A stretch of 64,000 bases of DNA from Pseudomonas sp. NFACC02. GTDB taxonomy: Bacteria > Pseudomonadota > Gammaproteobacteria > Pseudomonadales > Pseudomonadaceae. Within the stretch, counting starts at the first letter, position 1; every line of letters begins with the position of its first letter. The stretch lies in contig NZ_FOEO01000031.1 of assembly GCF_900110765.1 (NCBI RefSeq), positions 1-64,000 on the forward strand. The letters are read 5' to 3'. Under the pieces are notes generated by a model. It made no database searches. It saw only the letters and a program-made list of their open reading frames with translations, and was not told the DNA's origin. A program made the translations under genes and the position numbers. Shown here in pieces: positions 1 to 7,679 of this stretch.

Positions 1-65
1 GGGCACTTTTGGTTACTTTTGGTGCCTTTTCAAAAGTGACCCGCCGGAGGGGCGGAAAGGTGAAT
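1..65. repeat. Intergenic Pseudomonas repeat motif (partial at window edge)
   Basis: The segment repeats the word TTTTGG, continues into a CTTTTCAAAAG self-complementary core, and ends in a CCGCC...GGCGG short stem. From memory, similar motifs recur between genes in fluorescens/syringae-group genomes. It is cut by the window start, so its full length is unknown. I see no convincing gene in positions 1-352: the possible reading frames here have arginine/proline-rich, shadow-like translations and cross repeat DNA. Confidence 0.4.
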
Positions 66-126
66 CGGCGCCCCCGAGAAAATGGATCTGCCCACCCTCC
101 CAATGCCCAACCCAACAAACCCACCG

Positions 127-259
127 CGATCTGCCGGGAACCGGCAGCAAACCCGGTGCATGCGGAGTGCCAGTCATACACGGATCGCCTGATTTTGCTG
201 CCGCTGCGCGGCAGATCGTCCGAGTGCGGCCCAGAGCAAGCGCGCTCCTACAGGGACTG
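127..259 (-). repeat. REPIN-type palindromic repeat, long-spacer family
   Basis: Read on the minus strand, it starts with CTGTAGGAGCGCGCTTGC and passes through a spacer containing GGCAGCAAAATCAGGCGA and CCGCATGCACCGG, ending in CGGTTCCCGGCAGATCGCG. Its spacer matches the elements at 53381-53516 and 63886-64000, so these three form one family. The distal GTAGGAGC arm is degenerate or lost. Likely a non-autonomous REP doublet of the kind mobilised by RAYT transposases; no RAYT gene lies in the window. Confidence 0.65.
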
Positions 260-352
260 CGTCAATCTGATAGCGCTGCGTCTGCTTTTCGACATCAACG
301 GCCCAAACACCGCAAATCGCGGATAGATGCGAAGAACAGAGGCCAAAGAGAC

Positions 353-679
353 TCACTGCACCTTCTGTGGCGTCTCCTGCCCCATGCACCTCACGGCCTG
401 CTTGCGATCATTCACCAACACGCCGGTCAGGCCCTTCTGTCCGGTATCGAACAACACTAAGACCCCCTCGATACACTGAGCCACCTGCGGTGCCGGCTCC
501 AGCGCGACTTTGTAGTCTTCTCCCGGCACCGTCTTGAGCATCGTGAACTCGCTCAACTGCAACGCATCCTCAGGTTTTGCAAAGTGCAGATACCCGTAGT
601 ACCACAACGTCCCGACGGTCAAAAAAATACAGCCAATGCCCGTCAGAATCTGCGGGACCACATTGCGTTCGTCACTCAT
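353..679 (-). CDS. Small single-pass membrane protein, unknown function
   Basis: A 108-residue protein with one hydrophobic segment at about residues 8-30 (rich in I, L, T, V, with a WYYGYL end) followed by a soluble tail of about 75 residues with two cysteines. The N-terminus has no cleavable-signal character, so the likely topology is a membrane anchor with an extracytoplasmic or cytoplasmic tail. The start ATG follows a GAGGG ribosome site with good spacing. Its start overlaps the stop of the upstream hydrolase gene by 4 bp (ATGA), which indicates translational coupling and a shared transcript. I do not recognise a named family. The gene is real by coupling and codon pattern, but the function is unknown. 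Confidence 0.7.
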   Translation of the reverse strand: MSDERNVVPQILTGIGCIFLTVGTLWYYGYLHFAKPEDALQLSEFTMLKTVPGEDYKVALEPAPQVAQCIEGVLVLFDTGQKGLTGVLVNDRKQAVRCMGQETPQKVQ

Positions 680-1614
680 TTCGAACCCTCTGCCGGTTGC
701 GTTTCCGATGGCGCAGAGGAGGTCTTTTTGCTCGCATCAGGCTCAGGGTAATTAGGGATTTCGGCCAGACGCCGCAGGCCGTTGAAATGCTGCGGATCGT
801 CCAGATACCGGACCATGACTTCACGCCAGGTCGGGTCTTCGAAGGTCTGCACATGCGGTCCGCGTGTCAGTTGCAGGACGCGCGGCAGGGGTGCCGACTG
901 ATACAGGCTGATGCCGTTGTGCAGCGGCACCTGCGAGTCGTCGAGGCTCTGGAACAGCAGCATGGGTGTTCCCTGCAATTGCCCGATGCCGTTGATCGCG
1001 CTGTCACCGTCAGGAATCACCCACGACAATGGCCGCTTGAACGCCCAGGTGAGCCAGGAGGTGCTCAGGGTGTAACGCGCGACTTCGCGATAACTGGCTG
1101 GCACGCCGTCCAGCACCAGGGCTTTCACCCGCGAACGCTGTTGCGGGTGCTGTGACAGGTAGTGCACACCCAGCGCACCCCCTATGCTCTGCCCCAACAC
1201 CACCAGCGGTTTACCCTGCACCTCAGGCGCCTTGTTCAGCCAGTCGAACGCCGCGTCGATGTCCTGATAGACCGCAGGCAGGCTGGGGTCGCCTTCGGAG
1301 TGGCCGTAGCCGCGATAGTCCAGCAGCAGCACCTGGTAACCCTGCTCGGGAAGCCAATAGCTGCCGCTGAGGTGCCAGGCCATGTTCCCGCCGTTGCCGT
1401 GCAGGTGCAGCACGGTGCCCTTGACCGGCACGCCCTCCTTGGCCGGCAGAAACCAGGCATTGAGTTTTTTGCCGTCGGCGGTGATCAGCGTGATGTCGCG
1501 ATACGACAAATGCGCCTTTGCCGGGGTCAGGGGAACGTCCCGTTCCGGGTAGAACAGCAGTTCGCTGCAGCCCGTGAGGGATAAGAACAGCAACAGCGTG
1601 AACAGAGGCTTCAA
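676..1614 (-). CDS. Alpha/beta-hydrolase lipoprotein
   Basis: The frame runs further upstream, but the best start is a TTG at 1614 preceded by AAGGA. It gives a 312-residue protein beginning with a lipoprotein signal peptide whose lipobox is LTGC (Cys about residue 16). Downstream are hallmarks of the serine alpha/beta-hydrolase fold: an HGNGGN oxyanion-type motif, DYRGYGHSEG, the nucleophile elbow GQSIGG, and a late histidine in RGPHVQTF. The family (YfhR/BEM46-like) comprises membrane-attached hydrolases whose substrates are mostly unknown. Its stop overlaps the start of the next small membrane-protein gene, so the two form an operon. The lipidated N-terminus predicts attachment to the periplasmic face of a membrane. 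The exact substrate cannot be read from the sequence. Confidence 0.85.
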   Translation of the reverse strand: MKPLFTLLLFLSLTGCSELLFYPERDVPLTPAKAHLSYRDITLITADGKKLNAWFLPAKEGVPVKGTVLHLHGNGGNMAWHLSGSYWLPEQGYQVLLLDYRGYGHSEGDPSLPAVYQDIDAAFDWLNKAPEVQGKPLVVLGQSIGGALGVHYLSQHPQQRSRVKALVLDGVPASYREVARYTLSTSWLTWAFKRPLSWVIPDGDSAINGIGQLQGTPMLLFQSLDDSQVPLHNGISLYQSAPLPRVLQLTRGPHVQTFEDPTWREVMVRYLDDPQHFNGLRRLAEIPNYPEPDASKKTSSAPSETQPAEGSK

Positions 1615-1656
1615 GCGATGTCCTTTTATGCAAATTATCCAGAACCCTGCGTAACA

Positions 1657-1747
1657 CTGTGGGAGTGAGCGTGCTCGCGATAGCGGTTGATCGGCCAACG
1701 GTGGTTGATCAGGCTGGCCTCATCGCGAGCACGCTCACTCCTACAGG
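1657..1747. repeat. REPIN-type inverted repeat (GAGTGAGCGTGCTCGCGA arms)
   Basis: Two nearly perfect inverted arms (CTGTGGGAGTGAGCGTGC ... GCACGCTCACTCCTACAG) enclose a short spacer that itself contains GGTTGATC copies. It lies between the 5' end of the hydrolase gene and the 3' end of the QEGLA gene. It could form a long cruciform or hairpin and act as a transcript-end stabiliser. Classified by resemblance to Pseudomonas REP doublets. Confidence 0.75.
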
Positions 1748-1783
1748 GAATACCCGTGCGCGTTCCCGCAATGGGGATAGCGA

Positions 1784-3061
1784 TCAAAGGATATTCGAAT
1801 AATCCGCTTCGATCCGGTCCAGGCTTAAATGGTTCAGGAAGTTGGAGAAGCACATCCAGGCCGAAAGCGCATTCATGTCGCGGAACTGCTCCGGAAGGTA
1901 CTTGGGCGGCACCACCAACCCTTCGTCCACCAACTGGCGCAACGTTCGCATGTCTTCCAGCGTGGTCTTGCCACAAAACAGCAAAGGCACCTGCTCCAGC
2001 TTGCCCTTCCTCACGGCCAACTGGATGTAGTTGTAAACCATGATGAAGCCCTTGAGGTAGGACAGGTCCTTGGTGAACGGCAGACCGTTAGGCACCGAGC
2101 CGCGGAAAACGCGGCTGGCATTGCCGTAGCTTTCCGGCATGCCGAAGCCTTGCTCGCGGTAGAACTCGAACACCTGAAGGAAATCCGCGCCCTCCTCGGC
2201 CATATGAATCGCACGTGTGCGGTTGGTCAGCTTGCGCAGGCGGCTGGGGTAAGAGGCGAAGCCGATGACTTCCATCAGAATCGCCAGGCCTTCCTGCGTC
2301 ACGGTCGACGACGGCGGACCTTTCGCGAGGAAGGTGCAGATCGGCTGATTCTGACCGTTCAGGGTGGTGCCTACGTGCACCAGGCCTTCGTGAACCTCCA
2401 GCGCCCGCACGTCGCGCTCGTTGAACATCGCGTCGCTGCGGATCTTGATGTAATCAGCGCCCGCCGCCGCGTCTGCGACGATGCCGTCGGACTCGAACAC
2501 GCGGATGGTTCCTTCAGCCTCGCCGAAGGTGCGATTCAACCGGCTTTGCAGCATGGCCACCGCGTCTTTCGCCGTCAGAATCTTCGGTTCGTCCTTGAGG
2601 TCACCGCGCCCGGCGATGTTGTTCAGGTAATCGGAGAGCATCAGACCAAGGTCGGCCAGCGTCGGGTCGCCAGCATGAAACGCATCGGACGCCGCGCCAT
2701 ATAGCTCCTGGGAGATCAGGCCAAAATCCGGCGTTCCGCGGGCTTCGAGCATCCGGATCACCATCCGGTACTCCTTGCACATGCGCCGCATGATCTGCCC
2801 GACCGGGTTGAACTGCCCCAGTTGCCGGGTGATGTCGCGTTCGATGTTCTGGAATTCCAGCTTCAGCGCGCCGGAGTCGAAACCCAAAGGGCGATTCTCG
2901 TAGTAAGCGCGATCGATCTCGGGCATTTGCTTGCCCTTGGCGGAAAGAAAATGCTTGCGGATGCTGTCGTCCCACTTCACCGCATCGAGCACACGGATCG
3001 GCGTTTGCGCGAACACGATACGATCGGACAACGTGCGAATGGTCTGCTGGTAATCGTCCAC
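1784..3061 (-). CDS. QEGLA-motif protein (DUF1704/TIGR02421), HExxxH metalloprotease-like
   Basis: A 425-residue soluble protein with no signal peptide. It carries TQEGLA at residues 255-260, the signature after which the family 'flavohemoglobin expression-modulating QEGLA motif protein' is named, and HEGLVH at residues 224-229. That is an HExxxH arrangement like the one reported for the eukaryotic MATCAP tubulin carboxypeptidases, which belong to the same DUF1704 superfamily. Together with the Glu in QEGLA this could form a zinc site. The start is a GTG preceded by AAGGGGGA. The bacterial substrate is unknown, and the flavohemoglobin link is a historical annotation. It sits just upstream of nothing conserved that I recognise; the next gene upstream (3090-3647) is a lipoprotein on the same strand, 28 bp away, so the two probably share a transcript. 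Family assignment is strong; peptidase activity is inference. Confidence 0.85.
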   Translation of the reverse strand: MDDYQQTIRTLSDRIVFAQTPIRVLDAVKWDDSIRKHFLSAKGKQMPEIDRAYYENRPLGFDSGALKLEFQNIERDITRQLGQFNPVGQIMRRMCKEYRMVIRMLEARGTPDFGLISQELYGAASDAFHAGDPTLADLGLMLSDYLNNIAGRGDLKDEPKILTAKDAVAMLQSRLNRTFGEAEGTIRVFESDGIVADAAAGADYIKIRSDAMFNERDVRALEVHEGLVHVGTTLNGQNQPICTFLAKGPPSSTVTQEGLAILMEVIGFASYPSRLRKLTNRTRAIHMAEEGADFLQVFEFYREQGFGMPESYGNASRVFRGSVPNGLPFTKDLSYLKGFIMVYNYIQLAVRKGKLEQVPLLFCGKTTLEDMRTLRQLVDEGLVVPPKYLPEQFRDMNALSAWMCFSNFLNHLSLDRIEADYSNIL

Positions 3062-3089
3062 CCAGTCCCCCTTTGATTGACCCTTGGCG

Positions 3090-3647
3090 CTATTTGGTCA
3101 TGCGCTGATATTGAGCTGCCTTGAGAAAGACATCGGAATTGGCGGTGTCGTCCAGATAGGCAAACACCTTGTCCATGGAGGTGGTGATCAGTACACCGTC
3201 ACCCTTCTCGGTTTCAATCGGCTCGCCTTCGAAGGTCTTTTGCTCGATCAGTTGCTGCATCCGCTCCAGGTCGAGGTCATAAATCACCAGTTCGTCGGCC
3301 GCGTTATCGTTGTCGATCAGGTCGAAGCCGGCGATGACGTAATGGCCACCGTACTTCTCAGGCAACGCCGCCGACAAATACCAGCGGCTGCCATGGCGCG
3401 ACACGGTGAAGGTGTATTCGTCGCGGTTTTTGCGATCGCCCTTGCGGTAACTGACGGCCTTGTATTGATTGGCGCCGGCCCGGCTTATTTCCAGCTCCAG
3501 CGGCTCGCCCCAGGCGTTCTTGCTCGTCCAGGTGCCGAGCAGTCTGGGCGGCGCGGCGGAGGTGTTTGGAATGGGGTCCTTGAAAGTCACCAGGCATCCG
3601 CTCAACAGCGCGAACGACAAGGCGAGCACGACGCTCCAGACTTTCAT
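3090..3647 (-). CDS. Putative lipoprotein, unknown function
   Basis: The start is the ATG at 3647, with AGGAGA a few bases upstream; the longer frame above it is arginine-rich shadow sequence. The 185-residue product starts with a signal peptide ending in the lipobox LSGC (Cys about residue 18), followed by a beta-rich, charged domain (LLGTWTSKN, WYLSAALPEKYGG, LVIYDLDLERM). The opening 'LLGTW' resembles small lipocalin-like or NlpE-like lipoproteins, but I cannot name a family. The residue after the lipobox cysteine is L, not D, which favours transport to the outer membrane. It precedes the QEGLA gene by 28 bp on the same strand and follows a TetR gene by 41 bp, suggesting a three-gene unit. 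Confidence 0.75.
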   Translation of the reverse strand: MKVWSVVLALSFALLSGCLVTFKDPIPNTSAAPPRLLGTWTSKNAWGEPLELEISRAGANQYKAVSYRKGDRKNRDEYTFTVSRHGSRWYLSAALPEKYGGHYVIAGFDLIDNDNAADELVIYDLDLERMQQLIEQKTFEGEPIETEKGDGVLITTSMDKVFAYLDDTANSDVFLKAAQYQRMTK

Positions 3648-3688
3648 CGCTTCTCCTGAAGGTGAGCCCTCGACACCGGGCTCTGAAA

Positions 3689-4429
3689 TTAACCGTTGCA
3701 GCCCGCCGCTGGCTTGGCGGTGCCCAGCACCAGATGCATCTGGCGGGTAAGAATAGCGAGCATTTCTTCGTCTGCGTGGGGACGAGGCCCCTCGAGCAAG
3801 CCCTGATATTCCATCCGCCCGATAATCCCCGTCAACACTTGCGCATCCACGTGCGGTTGGGCCGACCCCATGACCTCGAGAAACTGGGCGCTTCCTTGCA
3901 ACAGAATCTGCTGGTGAGCACTGACCAGTGGCGCCAGTCGCGGGTTGATCAGCGCCTCCAGGCGAAAAGCGTGTTCGGCGATCAGTTGATCGCGACGCGT
4001 CAGCAACTGATGGCGCACGTAGTCCAGGGTCATGCGCGCGATCTCGTCCGCCAGCCGCGCCCGCGCATCGGCACTGCCGTCGTTGCGCGCGACCATTTCG
4101 CGCAGCAGGGTTTCGGTGTTCGTCCACAGTTTGGCCATGTAGGCCGCGCTGCGCTCGACGTACTGGGCGAAGGCATCGGTGAGCAGGTCGTCGATGTCCT
4201 TGAAGTAGTAGGTGGTGGCCGACAGCGGCACCTGCGCTTCGGCAGCCACGGCACGGTGACGCACGGCACGCACGCCGTCACGAATGAGAATGCGCATGGC
4301 CGCGTCCAGAATTTGCTGTCGGCGCTGTTCGCTTCCCTGTCGGCTTGCCTTGCGGCCTTGATACTGAACACTCTGTGCGACGGCCGTGGCAAGACCCGCG
4401 GCTCCCTTTTGAGCGATCGTACGATTCAC
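3689..4429 (-). CDS. TetR-family transcriptional regulator
   Basis: The GTG at 4429 with AGAGG upstream is taken as the start, giving 246 residues; the frame extends 40 codons upstream into a REPIN and is unlikely to be coding there. An N-terminal TetR helix-turn-helix lies at about residues 32-80 (QQILDAAMRILIRDGVRAV, then VPLSATTYYFKDIDDLL). The remainder is a helical ligand-binding and dimerisation domain with no strong similarity that I can name. As the first gene of a probable unit with the lipoprotein and the QEGLA gene, it may autoregulate them. I see no clear operator, because the REPIN occupies the upstream DNA. Confidence 0.85.
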   Translation of the reverse strand: MNRTIAQKGAAGLATAVAQSVQYQGRKASRQGSEQRRQQILDAAMRILIRDGVRAVRHRAVAAEAQVPLSATTYYFKDIDDLLTDAFAQYVERSAAYMAKLWTNTETLLREMVARNDGSADARARLADEIARMTLDYVRHQLLTRRDQLIAEHAFRLEALINPRLAPLVSAHQQILLQGSAQFLEVMGSAQPHVDAQVLTGIIGRMEYQGLLEGPRPHADEEMLAILTRQMHLVLGTAKPAAGCNG

Positions 4430-4468
4430 GACAGGTTTTCCTCTTTGAATGACTGGCAGGCGCGGAGC

Positions 4469-4619
4469 CTGTAGGAGCGTGGCTTGTCCCGCGATCGGCG
4501 GGGAACCCGTCGTAAACCCTGAGCACACGGTTTTCCTGATACACCGCATTCGCCGGTTTTGCGACGACTGCGGTCGGACGCGACCCCGGTGCGATCGCGG
4601 GACAAGCCACGCTCCTACA
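4469..4619. repeat. REPIN-type inverted repeat with unrelated 100-bp spacer
   Basis: Inverted arms of about 27 bp (GTAGGAGCGTGGCTTGTCCC and its complement) enclose a spacer carrying a second nested inverted repeat (CGTCGTAAACC / TTTTGCGACGAC). The arms match those at 53381-53516, but the spacer does not. It lies between the TetR start and the lysS terminator, so it overlaps the region where a TetR promoter would be expected. Confidence 0.75.
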
Positions 4620-4645
4620 AACGTGCCCGGTTACAACACAAAAAA

Positions 4646-4668
4646 AAGCCGCCCTGCTCAGGCGGCTT
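4646..4668 (-). terminator. Rho-independent terminator of lysS
   Basis: On the minus strand an AAGCCGCC / GGCGGCTT stem with a 7-nt loop is followed at once by eight T residues, 13 bp beyond the lysS stop codon. This is a textbook intrinsic terminator closing the prfB-lysS transcript. Confidence 0.9.
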
Positions 4669-4680
4669 GTTTTACAGCGC

Positions 4681-6183
4681 TTATGCTTGCGGCCGCATGT
4701 GCGGGAACAGGATGACGTCGCGGATCGACGGCGAGTTGGTCAGCAGCATCACCAGACGGTCGATACCGATGCCCTCACCCGCTGTCGGCGGCATGCCGTA
4801 TTCCAGTGCGCGAACGAAGTCGGCGTCGTAATGCATGGCTTCGTCGTCGCCGGCGTCCTTGTCAGCCACCTGCGCCATGAAACGCTCGGCCTGGTCTTCC
4901 GCGTCGTTCAGCTCGGAGTAGGCGTTGGCGATTTCGCGGCCACCGATGAACAGCTCGAAACGGTCGGTGACGTTCGGGTTGTCGTCGTTACGACGGGCCA
5001 GCGGCGACACTTCGAACGGGTACTGGGTAATGAAGTGCGGCTGCTCCAGCTTGTGCTCGACCAGCTCTTCGAAAATCATCACCTGCAATTTGCCCAGACC
5101 TTCGAAGCCCAGCACCTTGGCGCCGGCTTTCTTGGCGATGGCGCGCGCCTTGTCGATGTCGTTCAGGTCGTCGGCGGTCAGGTCGGGGTTGTACTTGAGG
5201 ATCGAGTCGAACACCGACAGACGCGCGAACGGCTCGCCGAAATGGAACACCTTGTCGCCGTATGGCACATCGGTGCTGCCCAGAACCAGTTGAGCCAGCT
5301 CACGGAACAGCTCTTCGGTCAGGTCCATGTTGTCTTCGTAGTCGGCGTACGCCTGGTAGAACTCCAGCATGGTGAATTCGGGGTTATGACGCGTCGAGAC
5401 CCCTTCGTTACGGAAGTTGCGGTTGATCTCGAACACTTTCTCGAATCCGCCCACGACCAGCCGCTTGAGGTACAGCTCAGGCGCGATACGCAGGAACATT
5501 TCCATGTCCAGTGCGTTGTGATGCGTTTCGAACGGCTTGGCCGCCGCGCCGCCCGGAATGGTCTGCAGCATCGGGGTTTCGACTTCCAGGAAGTCACGCT
5601 TCATCAGGAAGCTGCGAATGTGCGCGATGACCTGCGAACGCACGCGGAAGGTCTGACGCACGTCTTCGTTGACGATCAGGTCGACATAGCGCTGACGGTA
5701 GCGCTGCTCGGTGTCGGTCAGGCCATGGTGCTTGTCCGGCAGCGGACGCAGTGACTTGGTCAGCAGACGGACGCTGGTCATTTCGACGTACAGGTCGCCC
5801 TTGCCGGAACGGGCCAGGGTACCTTCGGCGGCAATGATGTCGCCCATGTCCCAGGTCTTGACCGCGGCCAGCGTCTCTTCGGACAGCGTCTTGCGGTTGA
5901 CGTAGACCTGAATGCGACCGGTCATGTCCTGAATCACCATGAACGAGCCACGGTTGAGCATGATGCGACCGGCAACCTTGACCGGAATCGCCGCTTCGGC
6001 CAGCTCTTCCTTGGTCTTGTCCGCGTACTGTTTCTGCAGGTCGTTGCAGTAGTTTTCGCGGCGGAAGTCATTCGGGAAGGCATTGCCCTTGGCGCGCTCG
6101 GCAGCAAGCTTTTCCTTGCGCAGGGCGATCAGGGCGTTTTCTTCCTGTTGCTGGGCTTGCGGGTCGAGTTGTTGGTCGCTCAT
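4681..6183 (-). CDS. lysS: Lysyl-tRNA synthetase, class II
   Basis: A 500-residue protein, the usual length for bacterial LysS. It attaches lysine to tRNA(Lys) using ATP in the cytoplasm. An N-terminal OB-fold anticodon-binding domain (about residues 60-160, VAGRIMLNRGSFMVIQD) precedes the class II catalytic core. Visible core motifs: motif 2 FEINRNFRNEGVSTRHNPEF, which contacts ATP, and motif 3 GIGIDRLVML near the C-terminus. It lies downstream of prfB on the same strand, the order found in many gammaproteobacteria including E. coli. No truncation or missing key residue was seen. Confidence 0.98.
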   Translation of the reverse strand: MSDQQLDPQAQQQEENALIALRKEKLAAERAKGNAFPNDFRRENYCNDLQKQYADKTKEELAEAAIPVKVAGRIMLNRGSFMVIQDMTGRIQVYVNRKTLSEETLAAVKTWDMGDIIAAEGTLARSGKGDLYVEMTSVRLLTKSLRPLPDKHHGLTDTEQRYRQRYVDLIVNEDVRQTFRVRSQVIAHIRSFLMKRDFLEVETPMLQTIPGGAAAKPFETHHNALDMEMFLRIAPELYLKRLVVGGFEKVFEINRNFRNEGVSTRHNPEFTMLEFYQAYADYEDNMDLTEELFRELAQLVLGSTDVPYGDKVFHFGEPFARLSVFDSILKYNPDLTADDLNDIDKARAIAKKAGAKVLGFEGLGKLQVMIFEELVEHKLEQPHFITQYPFEVSPLARRNDDNPNVTDRFELFIGGREIANAYSELNDAEDQAERFMAQVADKDAGDDEAMHYDADFVRALEYGMPPTAGEGIGIDRLVMLLTNSPSIRDVILFPHMRPQA

Positions 6184-6287
6184 GTCTTTAGATTTTCCAT
6201 CACAGGTTCGTTGCTTCTTGCCACGGGCAAGGGATCACGGGCCGGACGCGATAAGGAGGCGCCGAACCCGTAACAGTGGGGTCGCGA

Positions 6288-7383
6288 TTACAGCCCCTGC
6301 TTGAGGCTTGCTTCCAGGTAACCGTCGAGGTCGCCGTCCAGCACCTTGTTGCAATCGCTGCGCTCAACGCCGGTACGCAAGTCCTTGATACGTGAGTCAT
6401 CGAGGACGTACGAACGGATCTGGTGACCCCAGCCGATGTCCGACTTGGTGTCTTCCAGCGCCTGGGACGCCGCGTTGCGCTTCTGCATTTCCAGCTCATA
6501 CAACTTGGCCCGCAGCATTTTCATGGCGGTGTCCTTGTTCGCGTGCTGGGAGCGTTCGTTCTGGCAACTGACCACGGTGTTGGTCGGTACGTGGGTGATA
6601 CGCACGGCCGAGTCGGTGGTGTTGACGTGCTGACCGCCGGCACCGGACGAGCGATAGGTATCGATACGCAGGTCGGACGGGTTGATGTCGATCTCGATGC
6701 GGTCGTCGATCTCGGGGGACACGAACACCGCCGAGAACGAGGTGTGGCGACGGGCGCCGGAGTCGAACGGGCTCTTGCGGACCAGGCGGTGTACGCCGAT
6801 CTCGGTGCGCAGCCAGCCAAAAGCATATTCGCCCTTGATGTGAACCGTGGCGCCCTTGATGCCGGCGACCTCGCCTTCGGACAGTTCCATGATGGTCGCG
6901 TCGAAGCCACGCTTGTCGGCCCAGCGCAGGTACATGCGCAGCAGGATGTTGGCCCAGTCCTGAGCCTCGGTGCCGCCGGAGCCGGCCTGGATGTCGAGGT
7001 AGGCGTTGTTCGGGTCCATTTCACCGCTGAACATGCGACGGAATTCGAGCTTCTCCAGCGACTCGCGCAGGCGATCGATTTCAGCAACGACATCGGCGAC
7101 AGCGCCTTCGTCATTTTCTTCGACGGCCATGTCCAGCAAGTCTTTGGCGTCAGCCAGACCGGAACTCATTTCATCGAGGGTGTCGACGATCTGTGCCAGC
7201 GAGGCACGCTCACGGCCCAGTTCCTGGGCGTACGACGGGTTGTTCCAGACAGCTGGATCTTCGAGCTCGCGGTTGACTTCGGTCAGACGATCATGTTTGT
7301 GATCGTAGTCAAAGATACCCCCGAATGGCTTCGGAGCGCTCGGACAGGTCCTTGATGCTGTTTAGGATCGGGTTGATTTCCAT
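6288..7383 (-). CDS. prfB: Peptide chain release factor RF2, made by programmed +1 frameshift
   Basis: Translation starts at the ATG at 7383 (MEINPILNSIKDLSERSEAI...) and after 24 codons meets an in-frame TGA at 7311-7309. Slipping +1 at CTT-TGA-C lets the ribosome continue to 6288, giving a 364-residue RF2 (E. coli has 365). The second part contains the SPF stop-codon recognition motif (about 204-206) and the GGQ peptidyl-hydrolysis motif (about 249-251) in SSGAGGQHVNT. RF2 reads UGA and UAA, so the internal TGA gives autoregulation: low RF2 favours frameshifting. A naive gene call would start downstream at 7169 and lose the N-terminus. It is followed by lysS. Confidence 0.97.
7308..7323 (-). 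promoter_or_regulatory. prfB recoding site: internal Shine-Dalgarno-like G-run plus CTTTGAC slippery sequence
   Basis: On the minus strand the sequence is CGGGGG TAT CTT TGA C. The G-run acts as an internal anti-anti-Shine-Dalgarno contact, CTT is the P-site slip codon, and TGA followed by C is a weak termination context. The layout matches the E. coli site except that the run begins CGGGGG rather than AGGGGG. Confidence 0.95.
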
Positions 7384-7538
7384 GGTGGGCAGCACTCGCA
7401 GGCGAAATTTTCAAAGCCGGCGAGTATACCCCAGCTCCCGCCCCGATGGCAGTCCGTTGGGCAGGGTGAGAGAGGATCAATGCATTCTCTGGAAAACTCA
7501 AAAATGGGTGGGTGTCCAGCTTCCAGGTGCAGTCCATT

Positions 7539-7649
7539 CTGTAGGAGACGTCGGAGGTTACGACGGCAGCGAAGGCGGTGGGGCGGTCTCCATCGAGGTC
7601 GGCTGAAGACCGCATTCGCCACTGTCGTAACCTCCAGCAGCTCCCACAG
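7539..7649 (+). repeat. 111-bp hairpin repeat, single copy downstream of the wsp operon
   Basis: The ends are complementary: CTGTAGGAG pairs with CTCCCACAG, and inside them GTCGGAGGTTACGAC pairs with GTCGTAACCTCC, enclosing a middle with GCAGCGAAGGCGG and AGACCGCATTCGCC. The same element occurs three times in direct orientation at 16497-16937, upstream of wspA. It lies between the prfB start and the wspR stop; apart from this repeat I see nothing in 7384-7679. Confidence 0.8.
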
Positions 7650-7679
7650 TGTTGCGCACGTCCATTGATCAGTATCGGA

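Noticed and set aside
61..460. Short overlapping frames near the window start
   Set aside because: Arginine/proline-rich shadow frames across a REPIN and the 5' side of the small membrane gene; none has a plausible start or family.
4469..4619. Possible TetR operator inside the REPIN upstream of the TetR gene
   Set aside because: The same arms occur at several unrelated loci, so the symmetry is explained by the repeat family rather than a specific operator.
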